Assembly (NCBI GenBank): GCA_963827855.1
Contig: CAWHBY010000002.1
Span: 124,001-188,000 of the forward strand
From: DTPU01 sp963827855
GTDB lineage: Bacteria; Planctomycetota; Phycisphaerae; Sedimentisphaerales; Anaerobacaceae
Length of the DNA: 64,000 nucleotides
Reading direction: 5' to 3'
Below, piece after piece: positions 28,414 to 37,136 of the stretch (within the stretch, counting starts at the first letter, position 1; the number at the start of each line of letters is the position of its first letter). Both the position numbers and the translations under genes were made by a program. A model generated the notes under the pieces. The model was not told the DNA's origin. It searched no databases and was given only the letters and a program-made list of their open reading frames with translations.

Positions 28414-28506
28414 GACTACGCCAATGGATTATCGACTCGCGAGGCAGGCCGGTTTAGGGAACGGGCCTGCGCAGTTGCGGGTAGGAACGTCGTGAAAGGA
28501 GCCTGA

Positions 28507-29607
28507 ATGCAGGTCCCTATGCTAGACCTGAAGCTGCAATACGCGGCGATCAGGGATGAGATCATGCCGGCCATCGAGGCGGTCTGCCAGAGCCAGCAGC
28601 TCTGTCTGGGACCGGCAGTAGAGCAGTTCGAAAAGAAGGTCGCCGAGTATTGCCAGTGCAAGCACGCCATTGGCGTATCCAGCGGCTCAGATGCCCTGCT
28701 GGCAGCCTTGATGGCGATCGACGTGGGTCCTGGCGATGAGGTGATTACCACGCCCTTCACGTTCTTCGCCACGGCCGGCGCGGTCGCGAGACTCGGCGCC
28801 AAGCCCATCTTCGTGGAGGTCCACCCCGAGACCTTCAATATCGACCCGGCCGCCATCAAGGCCAAGATCACCAAGAAGACCAAGGCAGTCATTCCAGTCC
28901 ATCTCTTCGGCCAGGTGGCTCCCATGAAGCCGATCATGGCCATGGCCAAGAAGCATGGGTTCCACGTCATCGAGGATGCTGCGCAGTCCATAGGTGCGAC
29001 CCAGGATGGGGTCAGGTGTGGAGGCCTTGGGCATATCGGGTGCTTCTCCTTCTACCCCACCAAAAATCTGGGCGGATTCGGCGACGGCGGACTCATTACC
29101 ACCAACGATGACGGCCTTGCCTCCAAGCTGCGGATCCTGAGGGACCATGGTCAGAATCCACGATATCATTATCATCTGATCGGAGGCAACTTCAGGCTGG
29201 ACGGCATCCAGGGCGCAGTCTTGTCAGTCAAGCTGAACCATCTGGATCGCTGGAACAAGAGCCGGCAGGAACACGCGGCCCTGTACGACAAGCTCCTGGC
29301 CGGCTGTCCCGTCAAGACGCCCGTGGTCGAGCCGGACAATCGGCCGGTCTATCACCAGTACACCATTCTGGCAAATCAGAGGGACTCTCTGCAGAAGGCA
29401 TTGGCTGATCATGGTATCGGCTCTGCCGTCTTCTATCCCAAGTGCCTCCACGTGCAGCCCTGTTTCGCCTACCTCGGCTATTCGGCCGGCAGTTTCCCGG
29501 TCGCCGAGAAGGTCAGTCAAGAGGTCCTGTCGCTGCCGATCTTCCCCGAGCTCTCGCATGATCAGATAGCCTACGTTGCCGCGACGATCCGATCGTTCTA
29601 CAATTGA
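28507..29607 (+). CDS. DegT/DnrJ/EryC1/StrS family sugar aminotransferase
   Basis: PLP-dependent enzyme of 366 residues that transfers an amino group to a 3- or 4-keto nucleotide sugar. Visible motifs are SGSDALLAALMAIDVGPGDEV, VHLFGQVAPM, IEDAAQSIGA and the PLP lysine in CFSFYPTKNLGGFGDGG. The C-terminal substrate-binding part (RPVYHQYTIL...GIGSAVFYPKCLHVQPCF) is complete. AAAGGAGCC precedes the ATG. It heads the cluster with the NusG paralogue, UDP-glucose dehydrogenase and epimerase, so it probably supplies an amino sugar for surface polysaccharide. Confidence 0.93.
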   Translation: MQVPMLDLKLQYAAIRDEIMPAIEAVCQSQQLCLGPAVEQFEKKVAEYCQCKHAIGVSSGSDALLAALMAIDVGPGDEVITTPFTFFATAGAVARLGAKPIFVEVHPETFNIDPAAIKAKITKKTKAVIPVHLFGQVAPMKPIMAMAKKHGFHVIEDAAQSIGATQDGVRCGGLGHIGCFSFYPTKNLGGFGDGGLITTNDDGLASKLRILRDHGQNPRYHYHLIGGNFRLDGIQGAVLSVKLNHLDRWNKSRQEHAALYDKLLAGCPVKTPVVEPDNRPVYHQYTILANQRDSLQKALADHGIGSAVFYPKCLHVQPCFAYLGYSAGSFPVAEKVSQEVLSLPIFPELSHDQIAYVAATIRSFYN

Positions 29608-29616
29608 AAGGTTTCC

Positions 29617-30222
29617 ATGCTGAAGGAAAGTGAAAATCCTCCCATGGCCTATCCCGAAGGGATCTCGATTGCCGACTTCCCGGGTCTGTGGTCCGTCGCG
29701 CACACCAAGAGCCGCAATGAAAAGGCCCTGGCCCACGATCTGGTGGCCAAGGGAATCCCTTACTTCCTGCCCATGAGTCTCAACATCCGCCGACACCGGC
29801 AGCGGACCTTCAAGTCGCTGCTGCCCGTCTTCACGGGCTACCTGTTCTTCTGCGGAAAGGAGGTCGAGCGTGTCGAGGTCCTCAGGACCAATCGCGTGGC
29901 AGGCGTCATCGACGTCGTGGACCAGAGCAAGCTGATCATCGAGCTGTCACAGATCGACCGCGCCCTGCGGGCAGGCGCCCCACTGCTGCCGCACGACTAC
30001 ATCCACAAAGGCCAGTGGTGTCGCGTCATTGCAGGGCCACTGATGGGCCTCGAGGGCATCGTCTTGGACGTCAAGAAGGTCACGCGGCTGATCCTCCAGA
30101 TCGAGATGCTGGGGCAGGCCACCTGCGTGGAAATCGACATGCAGATGATCGAGCCCATCGAGCGGCCCGGCCACGTCTCCACCGAGGGCCAGCCTGCGAA
30201 CGGCTCGGTGAGTCTTCCGTAG
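29617..30222 (+). CDS. NusG paralogue, operon-specific transcription antiterminator (RfaH/UpxY-like)
   Basis: Protein of 201 residues with an NGN domain (LWSVAHTKSRNEKALAHDL ... FKSLLPVFTGYLFFCG) followed by a C-terminal KOW domain (IHKGQWCRVIAGPLMGLEGIVLD). The FPLMP-like segment PYFLPMSL is typical of specialised NusG proteins of polysaccharide operons. It is 9 bp after the aminotransferase and within the nucleotide-sugar gene run, so it probably lets RNA polymerase read through the long glycan operon. Housekeeping NusG is unlikely because no secE/rpl genes are nearby. Confidence 0.88.
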   Translation: MLKESENPPMAYPEGISIADFPGLWSVAHTKSRNEKALAHDLVAKGIPYFLPMSLNIRRHRQRTFKSLLPVFTGYLFFCGKEVERVEVLRTNRVAGVIDVVDQSKLIIELSQIDRALRAGAPLLPHDYIHKGQWCRVIAGPLMGLEGIVLDVKKVTRLILQIEMLGQATCVEIDMQMIEPIERPGHVSTEGQPANGSVSLP

Positions 30223-30275
30223 GGAAACCGGAGAGTCCCTGATCGACAAGTCCATCGTGCCTTTAGGAGAGGACC

Positions 30276-31586
30276 ATGAAGGTCTGCATTGTAGGGGTCG
30301 GGTATGTGGGGTTGGTGAGCGGTGCCTGCCTTGCTGAAGGCGGAAACCAGGTCATCTGCGTGGACACAGATCGGGAGAGGATTGCCCGCCTCAAGGAGGG
30401 AACCATCCCGATCTACGAGCCAGGCCTGACGGAGGTCGTCCAGCAGAATATCAAGCGGGGCAGACTCCACTTCACGACAGACCTCAAGGAAGGAGTCGAC
30501 CAGTCCCTCATCCTGTTCCTGGCCGTGGGCACGCCCTCGGCCGCCGACGGCTCAGCCGACCTCTCTGCCGTCATCACGGTGGCTGGACAGATTGCGGAGC
30601 TGATGACCGACTATCGCATCGTGGCCACCAAGAGCACGGTTCCGGTGGGCACCTGCAAGAAGATCACCGAGCTGATCCGGTCCAAGACCACCCAGCCCTT
30701 CGACTACGTCAGCAACCCGGAATTCCTCAAGGAAGGGGCGGCGGTGGAGGACTTCATGAGTCCCGACCGCATCGTCGTGGGCGCCGACAATCCGGCCGTC
30801 CGCGAGATCTTCAGACAACTGTACGCGCCGTTCACCCGCCGCAATAACCGCATCCTCTTCATGGACCCGATCTCCGCGGAGATGACCAAGTATGCCTCCA
30901 ACGCCATGCTGGCCACCCGCATCTCCTTCATGAACGAGATCTCGGCCCTCTGTGACAAGGTGGGCGCGGACGTCGAGGCGATCCGCCTGGGTGTGGGCAG
31001 TGACAGCCGCATCGGAGGATCATTCCTCTTTCCCGGCGTCGGCTATGGAGGCAGTTGTTTTCCAAAGGATATCCGGGCACTGATCTACACGGGACGTCAG
31101 CACGGCCTGGACATGACCCTCGTCCGGTCCGCCCAGGAGGCCAATCAGCGCCAGCATGACCGCTTCAGCAAACTGGTGATCGACGCCTTTGCAGGCCGCA
31201 AGGACGTCCGCCTGGCGGTCTGGGGCCTGGCCTTCAAGGCAAGGACCGACGATATCCGTGAGTCGCCGGCGATCTACTGTATCCGCAGGTTCCTGGAGGC
31301 CCAGATGCAGGTCCGTGCCTATGACCCTGAGGCAGCCTCCACTGCCAAGGCGGAGCTGGGCGACCGCATCCAGATCGTACAGGACAACTATGAGGTCCTG
31401 GAGGGTGCCGATGCCCTGGTGGTCTTCACGGACTGGCAGGAATTCAGAAATCCCGACTTCTCTGCGATGGCCGAGAAATTGAGGCAGCGTCTGATCTTCG
31501 ACGGCCGCAACCTGTACGATCCGCTGATCGTCAAGAGGGCGGGGTTCGAGTATCACTGTATCGGCCGGCCCAGGACGATGGCGTAG
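30276..31586 (+). CDS. UDP-glucose 6-dehydrogenase
   Basis: NAD-dependent enzyme of 436 residues that oxidises UDP-glucose to UDP-glucuronate in two steps. The N-terminal Rossmann motif MKVCIVGVGYVGLVSGACLAE is clear. The catalytic cysteine lies in GVGYGGSCFPKDIRAL at about residue 256, with SNPEFLKEGAAVEDF and WGLAFKARTDDIRESPA also present. AGGAGAGG precedes the ATG. The next gene is a nucleotide-sugar epimerase that could use the product. Confidence 0.95.
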   Translation: MKVCIVGVGYVGLVSGACLAEGGNQVICVDTDRERIARLKEGTIPIYEPGLTEVVQQNIKRGRLHFTTDLKEGVDQSLILFLAVGTPSAADGSADLSAVITVAGQIAELMTDYRIVATKSTVPVGTCKKITELIRSKTTQPFDYVSNPEFLKEGAAVEDFMSPDRIVVGADNPAVREIFRQLYAPFTRRNNRILFMDPISAEMTKYASNAMLATRISFMNEISALCDKVGADVEAIRLGVGSDSRIGGSFLFPGVGYGGSCFPKDIRALIYTGRQHGLDMTLVRSAQEANQRQHDRFSKLVIDAFAGRKDVRLAVWGLAFKARTDDIRESPAIYCIRRFLEAQMQVRAYDPEAASTAKAELGDRIQIVQDNYEVLEGADALVVFTDWQEFRNPDFSAMAEKLRQRLIFDGRNLYDPLIVKRAGFEYHCIGRPRTMA

Positions 31587-31638
31587 AACTCAGAACCCAG
31601 AACTCAGAACTCAGAAGCCAGAAGTCAGAAGCCAGAAG
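31584..31638. repeat. Heptamer tandem repeat array
   Basis: Seven or more in-phase units: CAGAACC, CAGAACT, CAGAACT, CAGAAGC, CAGAAGT, CAGAAGC, CAGAAGG. The array begins at the TAG stop of the dehydrogenase and ends just before the next gene's GGGGAGA ribosome-binding site. Confidence 0.9.
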
Positions 31639-31648
31639 GGGAGATTCG

Positions 31649-32605
31649 ATGAGGGTCTTAATCACCGGGGCTGCGGGGTTCATCGGCTCGCATCTGGCTG
31701 AGCGGATGATCGGTTTGGGCTGGGACGTGACAGGGGTCGACAGCTTCGACCCCTTCTATGACCCGGCCGTCAAACGCCGCAACCTGGCCGCGTGCCTGAC
31801 CTCGCCGCGATTCCATCTCATCGAGGCCGACATCCGCGACGCCGAGGCGATGGATCGGGCCATGGACTCGGCGCACGACGCCGTCATCCATCTGGCAGCC
31901 AGGGCCGGCGTCAGACCCTCCATTGCCGAGCCTCTGGTCTATGCGGACGTCAACATCACCGGGACCGTCGTTCTCCTCGAAGCAGCCCGCAGGCACGGGG
32001 TGGGACGTTTTCTCTTTGCCTCCAGCTCCAGCGTGTACGGCAACGCCAAGAAGGTCCCCTTCTCCGAGGAGGATAACGTGGACTTCCCGGTGTCGCCCTA
32101 CGCGGCCACCAAGAAGGCGGGCGAGCTGATCTGCTATACCTACCATCACTTGCATCGCCTGAACGTGACGTCTCTGCGGTTCTTCACGGTGTACGGTCCC
32201 AGGCAGAGACCGGATCTGGCCATCCACAAGTTCGCGCGATTGATCGAGCAGGGCCAGCCGGTCCCGGTCTTTGGCGATGGGTCCATGACGCGGGACTTCA
32301 CCTACATTGGGGACATCCTCGACGGCATCGGGGCAGCCCTGGACCGCTGTGCTGGATATCACCTCTACAATCTGGGCGAATCCCAGCCCGTGTCCGTCAA
32401 CACCCTCATCGCCGAGTTGGAGGCCGCCCTGGGCAAGAAAGCCCAACGACAGACGCTCCCCCTTCAGCCCGGGGACGTGGACCGCACCTTTGCAGACGTC
32501 ACCAGGGCCAGGCAGGACTTGGGCTACCTGCCGAAGACCTCGATTCAGGAGGGACTGCGACGATTCGTGGAGTGGTTTCGCCGAGAATCATCCCCAGGGA
32601 GATAG
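31649..32605 (+). CDS. NAD-dependent nucleotide-sugar epimerase, probable UDP-glucuronate 4-epimerase
   Basis: Extended SDR of 318 residues. The NAD motif is ITGAAGFIGSHLAERM. The segment DSFDPFYDPAVKRRNL after the second strand is characteristic of UDP-glucuronate 4-epimerases. The catalytic set is Ser-Ser in FASSSSVYGN and YxxxK in SPYAATKKAGE. Substrate-binding FFTVYGPRQRPDLAIHKF is intact. Position right after UDP-glucose dehydrogenase supports UDP-galacturonate formation for a surface glycan. Confidence 0.9.
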   Translation: MRVLITGAAGFIGSHLAERMIGLGWDVTGVDSFDPFYDPAVKRRNLAACLTSPRFHLIEADIRDAEAMDRAMDSAHDAVIHLAARAGVRPSIAEPLVYADVNITGTVVLLEAARRHGVGRFLFASSSSVYGNAKKVPFSEEDNVDFPVSPYAATKKAGELICYTYHHLHRLNVTSLRFFTVYGPRQRPDLAIHKFARLIEQGQPVPVFGDGSMTRDFTYIGDILDGIGAALDRCAGYHLYNLGESQPVSVNTLIAELEAALGKKAQRQTLPLQPGDVDRTFADVTRARQDLGYLPKTSIQEGLRRFVEWFRRESSPGR

Positions 32606-32624
32606 TCGCGACACCCCATGACGG

Positions 32625-33977
32625 TCAGTACTTGAAGACCTTCCCGCCCGCCAGGACCTGCTTCCTCGCGGGATCAAATACCGCCTGCTGCCGAGTCCGG
32701 AAAGCGGCATTGGTCATCACGACCGCAATCGAATGATGGTAGCCCGCCTCAATGGGCGCATTGGGCTCCCGGCGGCTCCGCACGCACTCCATCCAGTTGC
32801 GCATGTGGTTGGAGGTCAACGGATCGCCCCCGGTGTTGGCCGCGGTCTCGACCTTGGGGCCGTTGAGATCCAGAGGGGCGAGCTGGTTGGGCGCCAGGCC
32901 CATCTCCCTGGCGCTGCCCTCGCTGAGGCCGCCTTCAGAGCTGATCCGGTTCTTGTCCAGGTCAAGCGTGCCCCCGTTGGAGTAGTAGACCTCCTTGATC
33001 CCGCCTGCCGAATTGGTCATGCGGGAGCTGAAGATCACCTGGAATCCCGTGGCCGGATCATCGGCCGGCCCGTAGTCCAAGACCGCGGTCAGGGTGTCGG
33101 CATTGGCCCGCCCGTCCTTCCAGACGTAGATGCCGCCGTTGACCGCCACGCTCCGCGGGTAGGCCAGTCCAGAGAACCAGTGAACAGTGTCGATCTGGTG
33201 GCACATCCATTGCCCCGGGATCCCGGAGGAATAGGGCCAAAAAAGCCTGAATTCAAGGTACTTGCGGGGATCCCAGGCCGCCTTGGGCCGGTTCATCAGG
33301 AACCGGCTCCAATCCGTGTCCTCCTGACGGATGGACTTGACCAGGCTGGGGCGACGCCACCGGCCGGGCTGGTTGACGTTCCACAGCAGCTCGACGGCCA
33401 CGATAGGCCCGAACTTGCCGGCGCGGATGTACTCAGCCGCAGTCTGGTAGTTGGCGCCGCTCCGCCGCTGAGATCCGATCTGGACGATCCTCTTGTTCCT
33501 GCGCACGGCCTCCAGCACGGCGTTCGCGTCATCCATCGTCTCTGCCAACGGCTTCTCCACGTACGCGTCTTTGCCGGCCTTGCAGGCCTCCACGGCGTGG
33601 AGGGCATGCTGGAAGTCGGCCGTACTGATGATCACGGCGTCCAGATCCTTGGCCTTCTCGTACAGGGCTTCGTTGTTGACAAAGGTCTCGATCGGATGGC
33701 CGAAGGCCTTCTCCAGTTCGGCCTTTCCCTGCTCCCGGCGGCGGCTCCAGAGGTCGGACACCGCCACGACGTCGAAGTTCATCTCCCTGTGGTGGGCCAA
33801 GAAACTGGGCAGCAGCGTAGAGCGGAACCGGTCTGAGAATCCCACGACCCCGACGCGGACCCGGTCATTGGCCCCCGCGGCCCGAGCGACACGGCCGGTG
33901 GCCACCTGGGCCGCGCCGATCGCGGCGGCTGTCATTGCGCTGGTCTTTAGGAATCCGCGGCGTGTCATCGCTTCCAT
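32625..33977 (-). CDS. Tat-exported Gfo/Idh/MocA family oxidoreductase
   Basis: Protein of 450 residues with a twin-arginine signal (MTRRGFLKTSAMTAAAIGAAQVA). The NAD-binding Rossmann part contains VRVGVVGFSDRF and the family lysine in the AYVEKPLAETM motif; the C-terminal beta-sheet domain includes GQWMCHQIDTVHWFSGL. Export of a nucleotide-dependent dehydrogenase fold is common in Planctomycetota; a tightly bound cofactor is assumed. Immediately upstream on the same strand is a decayed sugar-isomerase gene (33990-34172), so this may once have been part of a sugar-oxidation operon. Confidence 0.9.
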   Translation of the reverse strand: MEAMTRRGFLKTSAMTAAAIGAAQVATGRVARAAGANDRVRVGVVGFSDRFRSTLLPSFLAHHREMNFDVVAVSDLWSRRREQGKAELEKAFGHPIETFVNNEALYEKAKDLDAVIISTADFQHALHAVEACKAGKDAYVEKPLAETMDDANAVLEAVRRNKRIVQIGSQRRSGANYQTAAEYIRAGKFGPIVAVELLWNVNQPGRWRRPSLVKSIRQEDTDWSRFLMNRPKAAWDPRKYLEFRLFWPYSSGIPGQWMCHQIDTVHWFSGLAYPRSVAVNGGIYVWKDGRANADTLTAVLDYGPADDPATGFQVIFSSRMTNSAGGIKEVYYSNGGTLDLDKNRISSEGGLSEGSAREMGLAPNQLAPLDLNGPKVETAANTGGDPLTSNHMRNWMECVRSRREPNAPIEAGYHHSIAVVMTNAAFRTRQQAVFDPARKQVLAGGKVFKY

Positions 33978-33989
33978 GTTGTCCTTCCA

Positions 33990-34172
33990 CTAAAATGAGT
34001 TCCATTGCTCCCGCAGCACCTCGCGGGCCCGCGACGCTTCGACCTTCCAGTCGGTCCACCGGCACTCCAGCGAGAGCCCACCCCGGTAGCCCGTCCGCCG
34101 CAGGGCCCTGAAATAAGGACGGGAATCATCCCCATCCACGCCTCTCCGTCTTTCACCGCTGTCTTTGGCCAT
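33990..34172 (-). pseudogene. C-terminal remnant of a sugar phosphate isomerase/epimerase
   Basis: The last 50 or so codons read DDSRPYFRALRRTGYRGG, then LSLECRW, then EASRAREVLREQW before a TAG at 33990. This is the C-terminal end of a xylose-isomerase-like TIM-barrel protein. The upstream 5/6 of the gene is absent and no homologous frame continues past about 34140. It sits 12 bp before the Gfo/Idh/MocA gene, a frequent partner of such isomerases, so it is most easily read as a deletion relic. Confidence 0.65.
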
Positions 34173-34314
34173 CCTATCGTCCCGTCCCATGCAGCACCCC
34201 GGGCTCTCCCGATCAGGCCTCCGCAAGCGCGTAAGCATACACCCACTTCCAAGGTCCGTCAACGGACCACACAATGGCCAAAGAATCTCCGCCCCGCGTG
34301 CCGACATATACTCT

Positions 34315-34944
34315 ATGGCAGCCGACGACACACCCCAGTGGCTGGAGTGGGCAAGGGAGCTTCAGGCGATTGGCCAGACAGGTCTGGCCTTCACTCAGTC
34401 ACCCTATGACACCCAGCGATACCAGCGTTTGACCGAGCTGGCGGCAGAGATCGTGGCCGGTCACACCACCTTGGAGAAAGCCGATCTGGTCAAGGGGTTT
34501 TCTGCACAGCCCGGCTATGCCACCGTCAAGGTCGACGTCCGGGGCGCGGTCCTCCGGGAAGGCAAGGTCCTGCTGGTTCAGGAACGGAGGGACCAGCGAT
34601 GGTGCATGCCCGGCGGCTGGGCCGACGTGGGAGACAAGCCGTCCGAAATGGTGATCCGTGAGGTCTGGGAGGAGAGCGGCTTCCACGTCACGCCGGTCAA
34701 GGTCATCGGCGTCTTCGACGCCAATCGGAGCAACAGGCCCATGGAATGCTACCACGCCTACAAGATCGTGTTTCTCTGCACGATCACGGGGGGCGAAGCG
34801 AGAGGCAGTGACGAAACCCTGGCTGCAGAGTTCTTTGACTTCAACGCGGTGCCGCCGCTATCCACGGATCGAACGAACCAACGCCATCTGGCCGAGGTTC
34901 AGGCACATCTCCGCGACCCCGCCCGGCCCACCACCTTCGATTGA
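34315..34944 (+). CDS. Nudix hydrolase with N-terminal ADP-ribose-pyrophosphatase-type extension
   Basis: Protein of 209 residues. Residues 1-70 (WLEWARELQAIGQTGLAFTQ...) match the helical NUDIX_N_2 extension. The catalytic domain follows with GGWADVGDKPSEMVIREVWEESGF, fitting the Nudix box GX5EX7REUXEEXGU. It would hydrolyse a nucleoside diphosphate linked to another moiety, perhaps ADP-ribose or a nucleotide sugar. The ATG at 34315 is chosen because the conserved extension starts directly after it. Confidence 0.9.
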   Translation: MAADDTPQWLEWARELQAIGQTGLAFTQSPYDTQRYQRLTELAAEIVAGHTTLEKADLVKGFSAQPGYATVKVDVRGAVLREGKVLLVQERRDQRWCMPGGWADVGDKPSEMVIREVWEESGFHVTPVKVIGVFDANRSNRPMECYHAYKIVFLCTITGGEARGSDETLAAEFFDFNAVPPLSTDRTNQRHLAEVQAHLRDPARPTTFD

Positions 34945-35237
34945 CGGACCGCTCAGAACCGAAGGCTTGTGAGAAGTGCGGGCTGGCCCGCATTTCTCAC
35001 AAGGCTTCGCGCGGGCGAAGCAAAAGTGAGGCTATGGGCTCAACTTGGCTCGTCCAGAAGGCCAATGTATCCGTGACAGACTGTTCTGAGCGCGGCATGT
35101 TGGCTGGATGCAAGGCCGCAGGTTCCGATTGCCCGGAGGCGTACCCGTTGCGGTACGCTGAGGACAAATGGGACCGAGAACGCAGCAGCCGGGCAACAGG
35201 ACCGTTCAGAACCGAAGCTTTGTGAGAAATGCGGGCT
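34945..35237. repeat. 37-bp direct repeats with an inverted third copy, intergenic
   Basis: Copies at 34948-34984 and 35201-35237 share about 32 of 37 bases (core CAGAACCGAAG..TTGTGAGAA.TGCGGGCT). A third, inverted partial copy at 34986-35003 makes an 18-bp stem (34966-34983 with 34986-35003, one G-U) with a 2-base loop. The second copy overlaps the stop codon of the next minus-strand gene. A further palindrome GCGTACC/GGTACGC lies near 35142-35158. The stem could terminate both convergent genes. No gene is evident in the gap. Confidence 0.75.
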
Positions 35238-36024
35238 AGAACTGGACCGTCACCCGCAGCCCTGCTTCGGTGCTGCGGTTGTGAGGCTCATAGCCGCCAT
35301 CCTCCGGGTTCACCTCTGACATCCCGATGTCCCAATAGATGAAGTAGGGCTCGAGGATCAGGTTCGTCCTCCTGGCCTGGTGGATGAGCCTGACGGAGCC
35401 TCGCAGGCCGTAGCCGTCATTCTGGTCGTCCGTGATCCAGTAACCCCAAAGGGTCTTCTGCCGGCCGAGCCAGAACAGATCGTACTCAGCAGACCCTCCA
35501 AGCTGCCAGTAATGGTTTAGCCGGATGAGGGCCTCCACGCCCAGGGGACTGTAGAAGTAGTTGGCCCTCCGGTCGTACCCGTAAGGGCTGGCAGTCCCGT
35601 CATCCTGGAGATAGCGGTATCCCGCGCCCAGGAACGGCGTCAGGCGAAGCGAGGGCCCCCCGAGATCATATCCCAAGAGAGCTCTCGTCTCGATCAGGCA
35701 ATCCGTGAAGCCATCGTAGGAATAGGGGGTGTCCTCCTCATCCAACAGGTGGCCGTCGTAGTCCACGCGGCCCCACCCGGCCCTAACCTCCGCGGAGATC
35801 ATAGCGTCCTGCAGGGCAGCAGCCACGGGCCCGCGGTACGTGTAGGCTCCATGGAGTCCGACGAACGGCCCTCTCTCCGTCATCAGGCCAGGCTCCTTGT
35901 ACTCGAAGTACCAGGCATCTAGCCCGAATTCCACCGTGGTGTTTTCCGCCCTGCCGACACAGAGGGCGCAGGGTGCTGCCAGCAAGATCAGGCCGATCGC
36001 CAGAACTTCAGATTTGACCCCCAT
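35236..36024 (-). CDS. Outer-membrane beta-barrel protein
   Basis: Protein of 262 residues with a signal peptide (EVLAIGLILLAAPCALC). Amphipathic strands rich in Tyr and Trp follow (TVEFGLDAWYFEYKE, GPFVGLHGAYTYRG, ISAEVRAGWGRVDYDG, LTPFLGAGYRYLQDD, LEPYFIYWDIGMSE). The chain ends AGLRVTVQF, with the C-terminal aromatic expected for outer-membrane insertion. About ten to twelve strands are likely. A broken paralogue of its C-terminus lies just upstream (36067-36150). Function unknown. Confidence 0.7.
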   Translation of the reverse strand: MGVKSEVLAIGLILLAAPCALCVGRAENTTVEFGLDAWYFEYKEPGLMTERGPFVGLHGAYTYRGPVAAALQDAMISAEVRAGWGRVDYDGHLLDEEDTPYSYDGFTDCLIETRALLGYDLGGPSLRLTPFLGAGYRYLQDDGTASPYGYDRRANYFYSPLGVEALIRLNHYWQLGGSAEYDLFWLGRQKTLWGYWITDDQNDGYGLRGSVRLIHQARRTNLILEPYFIYWDIGMSEVNPEDGGYEPHNRSTEAGLRVTVQF

Positions 36025-36066
36025 CTTCGTCTCCGTATTCGAGAACCATCATGTGACGTACCCATC

Positions 36067-36150
36067 TTACGGGAACTGGAACGATACGCGAAAGCCCGCT
36101 TCGAGGCTCCGGCTCTGGGGTTCATAGACCCCATCGCTGACCATCCGCAG
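36067..36150 (-). pseudogene. C-terminal fragment of a paralogous outer-membrane protein
   Basis: A short frame reads SDGVYEPQSRSLEAGFRVSF then QFP and a TAA at 36067. It matches the C-terminus of the neighbouring 262-residue protein (GGYEPHNRSTEAGLRVTVQF) at about two thirds of positions. No homologous sequence continues upstream of about 36150. A tandem duplication followed by deletion of one copy explains it. Confidence 0.6.
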
Positions 36151-36185
36151 CAAGAGGCGACTTCAGCCATTCAGTTATCGGCCAT

Positions 36186-36965
36186 CTAGTCGAGCGCCTT
36201 GAGCAAGGCCCCGCCGTAGCGAGCCCAGAGCTGTTCGCTGCTGAGCTGGGAGTCTGTATCCAGCAGTTCTAGCGTGATGATGGGTACTCGTCGGACCTGC
36301 GAGCTGTAGGAACCCAGGGACCCGGGTCTCGCCCCGAGCTTGCGGACAGGAAGATCGCACGCCTCAGCCATGCGCCGGGCGAGTTCCTCGCCTGCCCCGT
36401 CATAGTCCACGCAGCCCAGGGGCTGGTGCACACTGATGATCCGGGTCGGTCTGTACTGCATGATGATCCGCCAGATCGCCAGGGCCTCCGGCTCAGAGAG
36501 CCCGGCAGGCCCGCCCTCCGCGCCCTCCACGTGGTTGGCAGCAGGGAAGTTCCGGTTCAGGTCCACGCCGTTTCCGTTCTGCCGGGCCTTTCTCGCCTTT
36601 CCGTCCGGGTTGGCCACAGGCATGATCAGGACCTTCTTGCCCTGCCACGGCTGGCGATGGGCCTCCAGATAGTCGCAGAGTCTTTGCAGTAGCGTCGCCC
36701 CGGCGACCTCATCACCGTGGATACTGGCCAGGTAGAACGTCACGTCATTGCCGTTGCCCAACACGTGCAGCATGATGGGCCGCTTCTCAACCGACCATCC
36801 CGCGATAACCCGCTGCCTGATCGGCGGAGGAGATTCCGAGGAACGGTCTTGCGTAACGCGTGGAGGCTCAGCCTGTTCCATGCAGCCTGCCCCCCATCCG
36901 GCCGCAAACAGGGCGGCCAGCCAGCGGATGACTGTCCTTGGGGTACTTGGGCGTTGTCCTGACAT
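36186..36965 (-). CDS. M14-family zinc carboxypeptidase (MpaA-like), probable lipoprotein
   Basis: Protein of 259 residues. The leader WLAALFAAGWGAGC fits a lipoprotein signal with the cysteine at the lipobox. The zinc site is visible as HxxE in SIHGDEVAGA and His in ISVHQPLGC. NPDGKARKARQNGNGVDLNRNF carries the substrate-binding Asn-Arg pair. The general-base Glu is in IITLELLDTD. The family includes murein tripeptide amidases, so cell-wall peptide recycling is a reasonable guess. The ATG at 36965 is used; one at 36977 is in frame. Confidence 0.87.
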   Translation of the reverse strand: MSGQRPSTPRTVIRWLAALFAAGWGAGCMEQAEPPRVTQDRSSESPPPIRQRVIAGWSVEKRPIMLHVLGNGNDVTFYLASIHGDEVAGATLLQRLCDYLEAHRQPWQGKKVLIMPVANPDGKARKARQNGNGVDLNRNFPAANHVEGAEGGPAGLSEPEALAIWRIIMQYRPTRIISVHQPLGCVDYDGAGEELARRMAEACDLPVRKLGARPGSLGSYSSQVRRVPIITLELLDTDSQLSSEQLWARYGGALLKALD

Positions 36966-37136
36966 GGTCGATCTCATTTCCGTGCTCGAAAACCGCCTGC
37001 TCACAGGCGACGCTCGTCTAATAACATCGGCACTGAATCCGTAACAACATGAGGGCAATCGCCTGAAACAACCCGGACGGGTGACCCATGTGGGGCAGTG
37101 GCGCAGACAGCCCGTCGCCAACATCTATCAATGCAT

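Noticed and set aside
34941..35225. 94-codon plus-strand frame with paired cysteines
   Set aside because: It lies in the direct-repeat region, begins inside repeat DNA, and its cysteines are encoded by the repeat itself; no homology visible.
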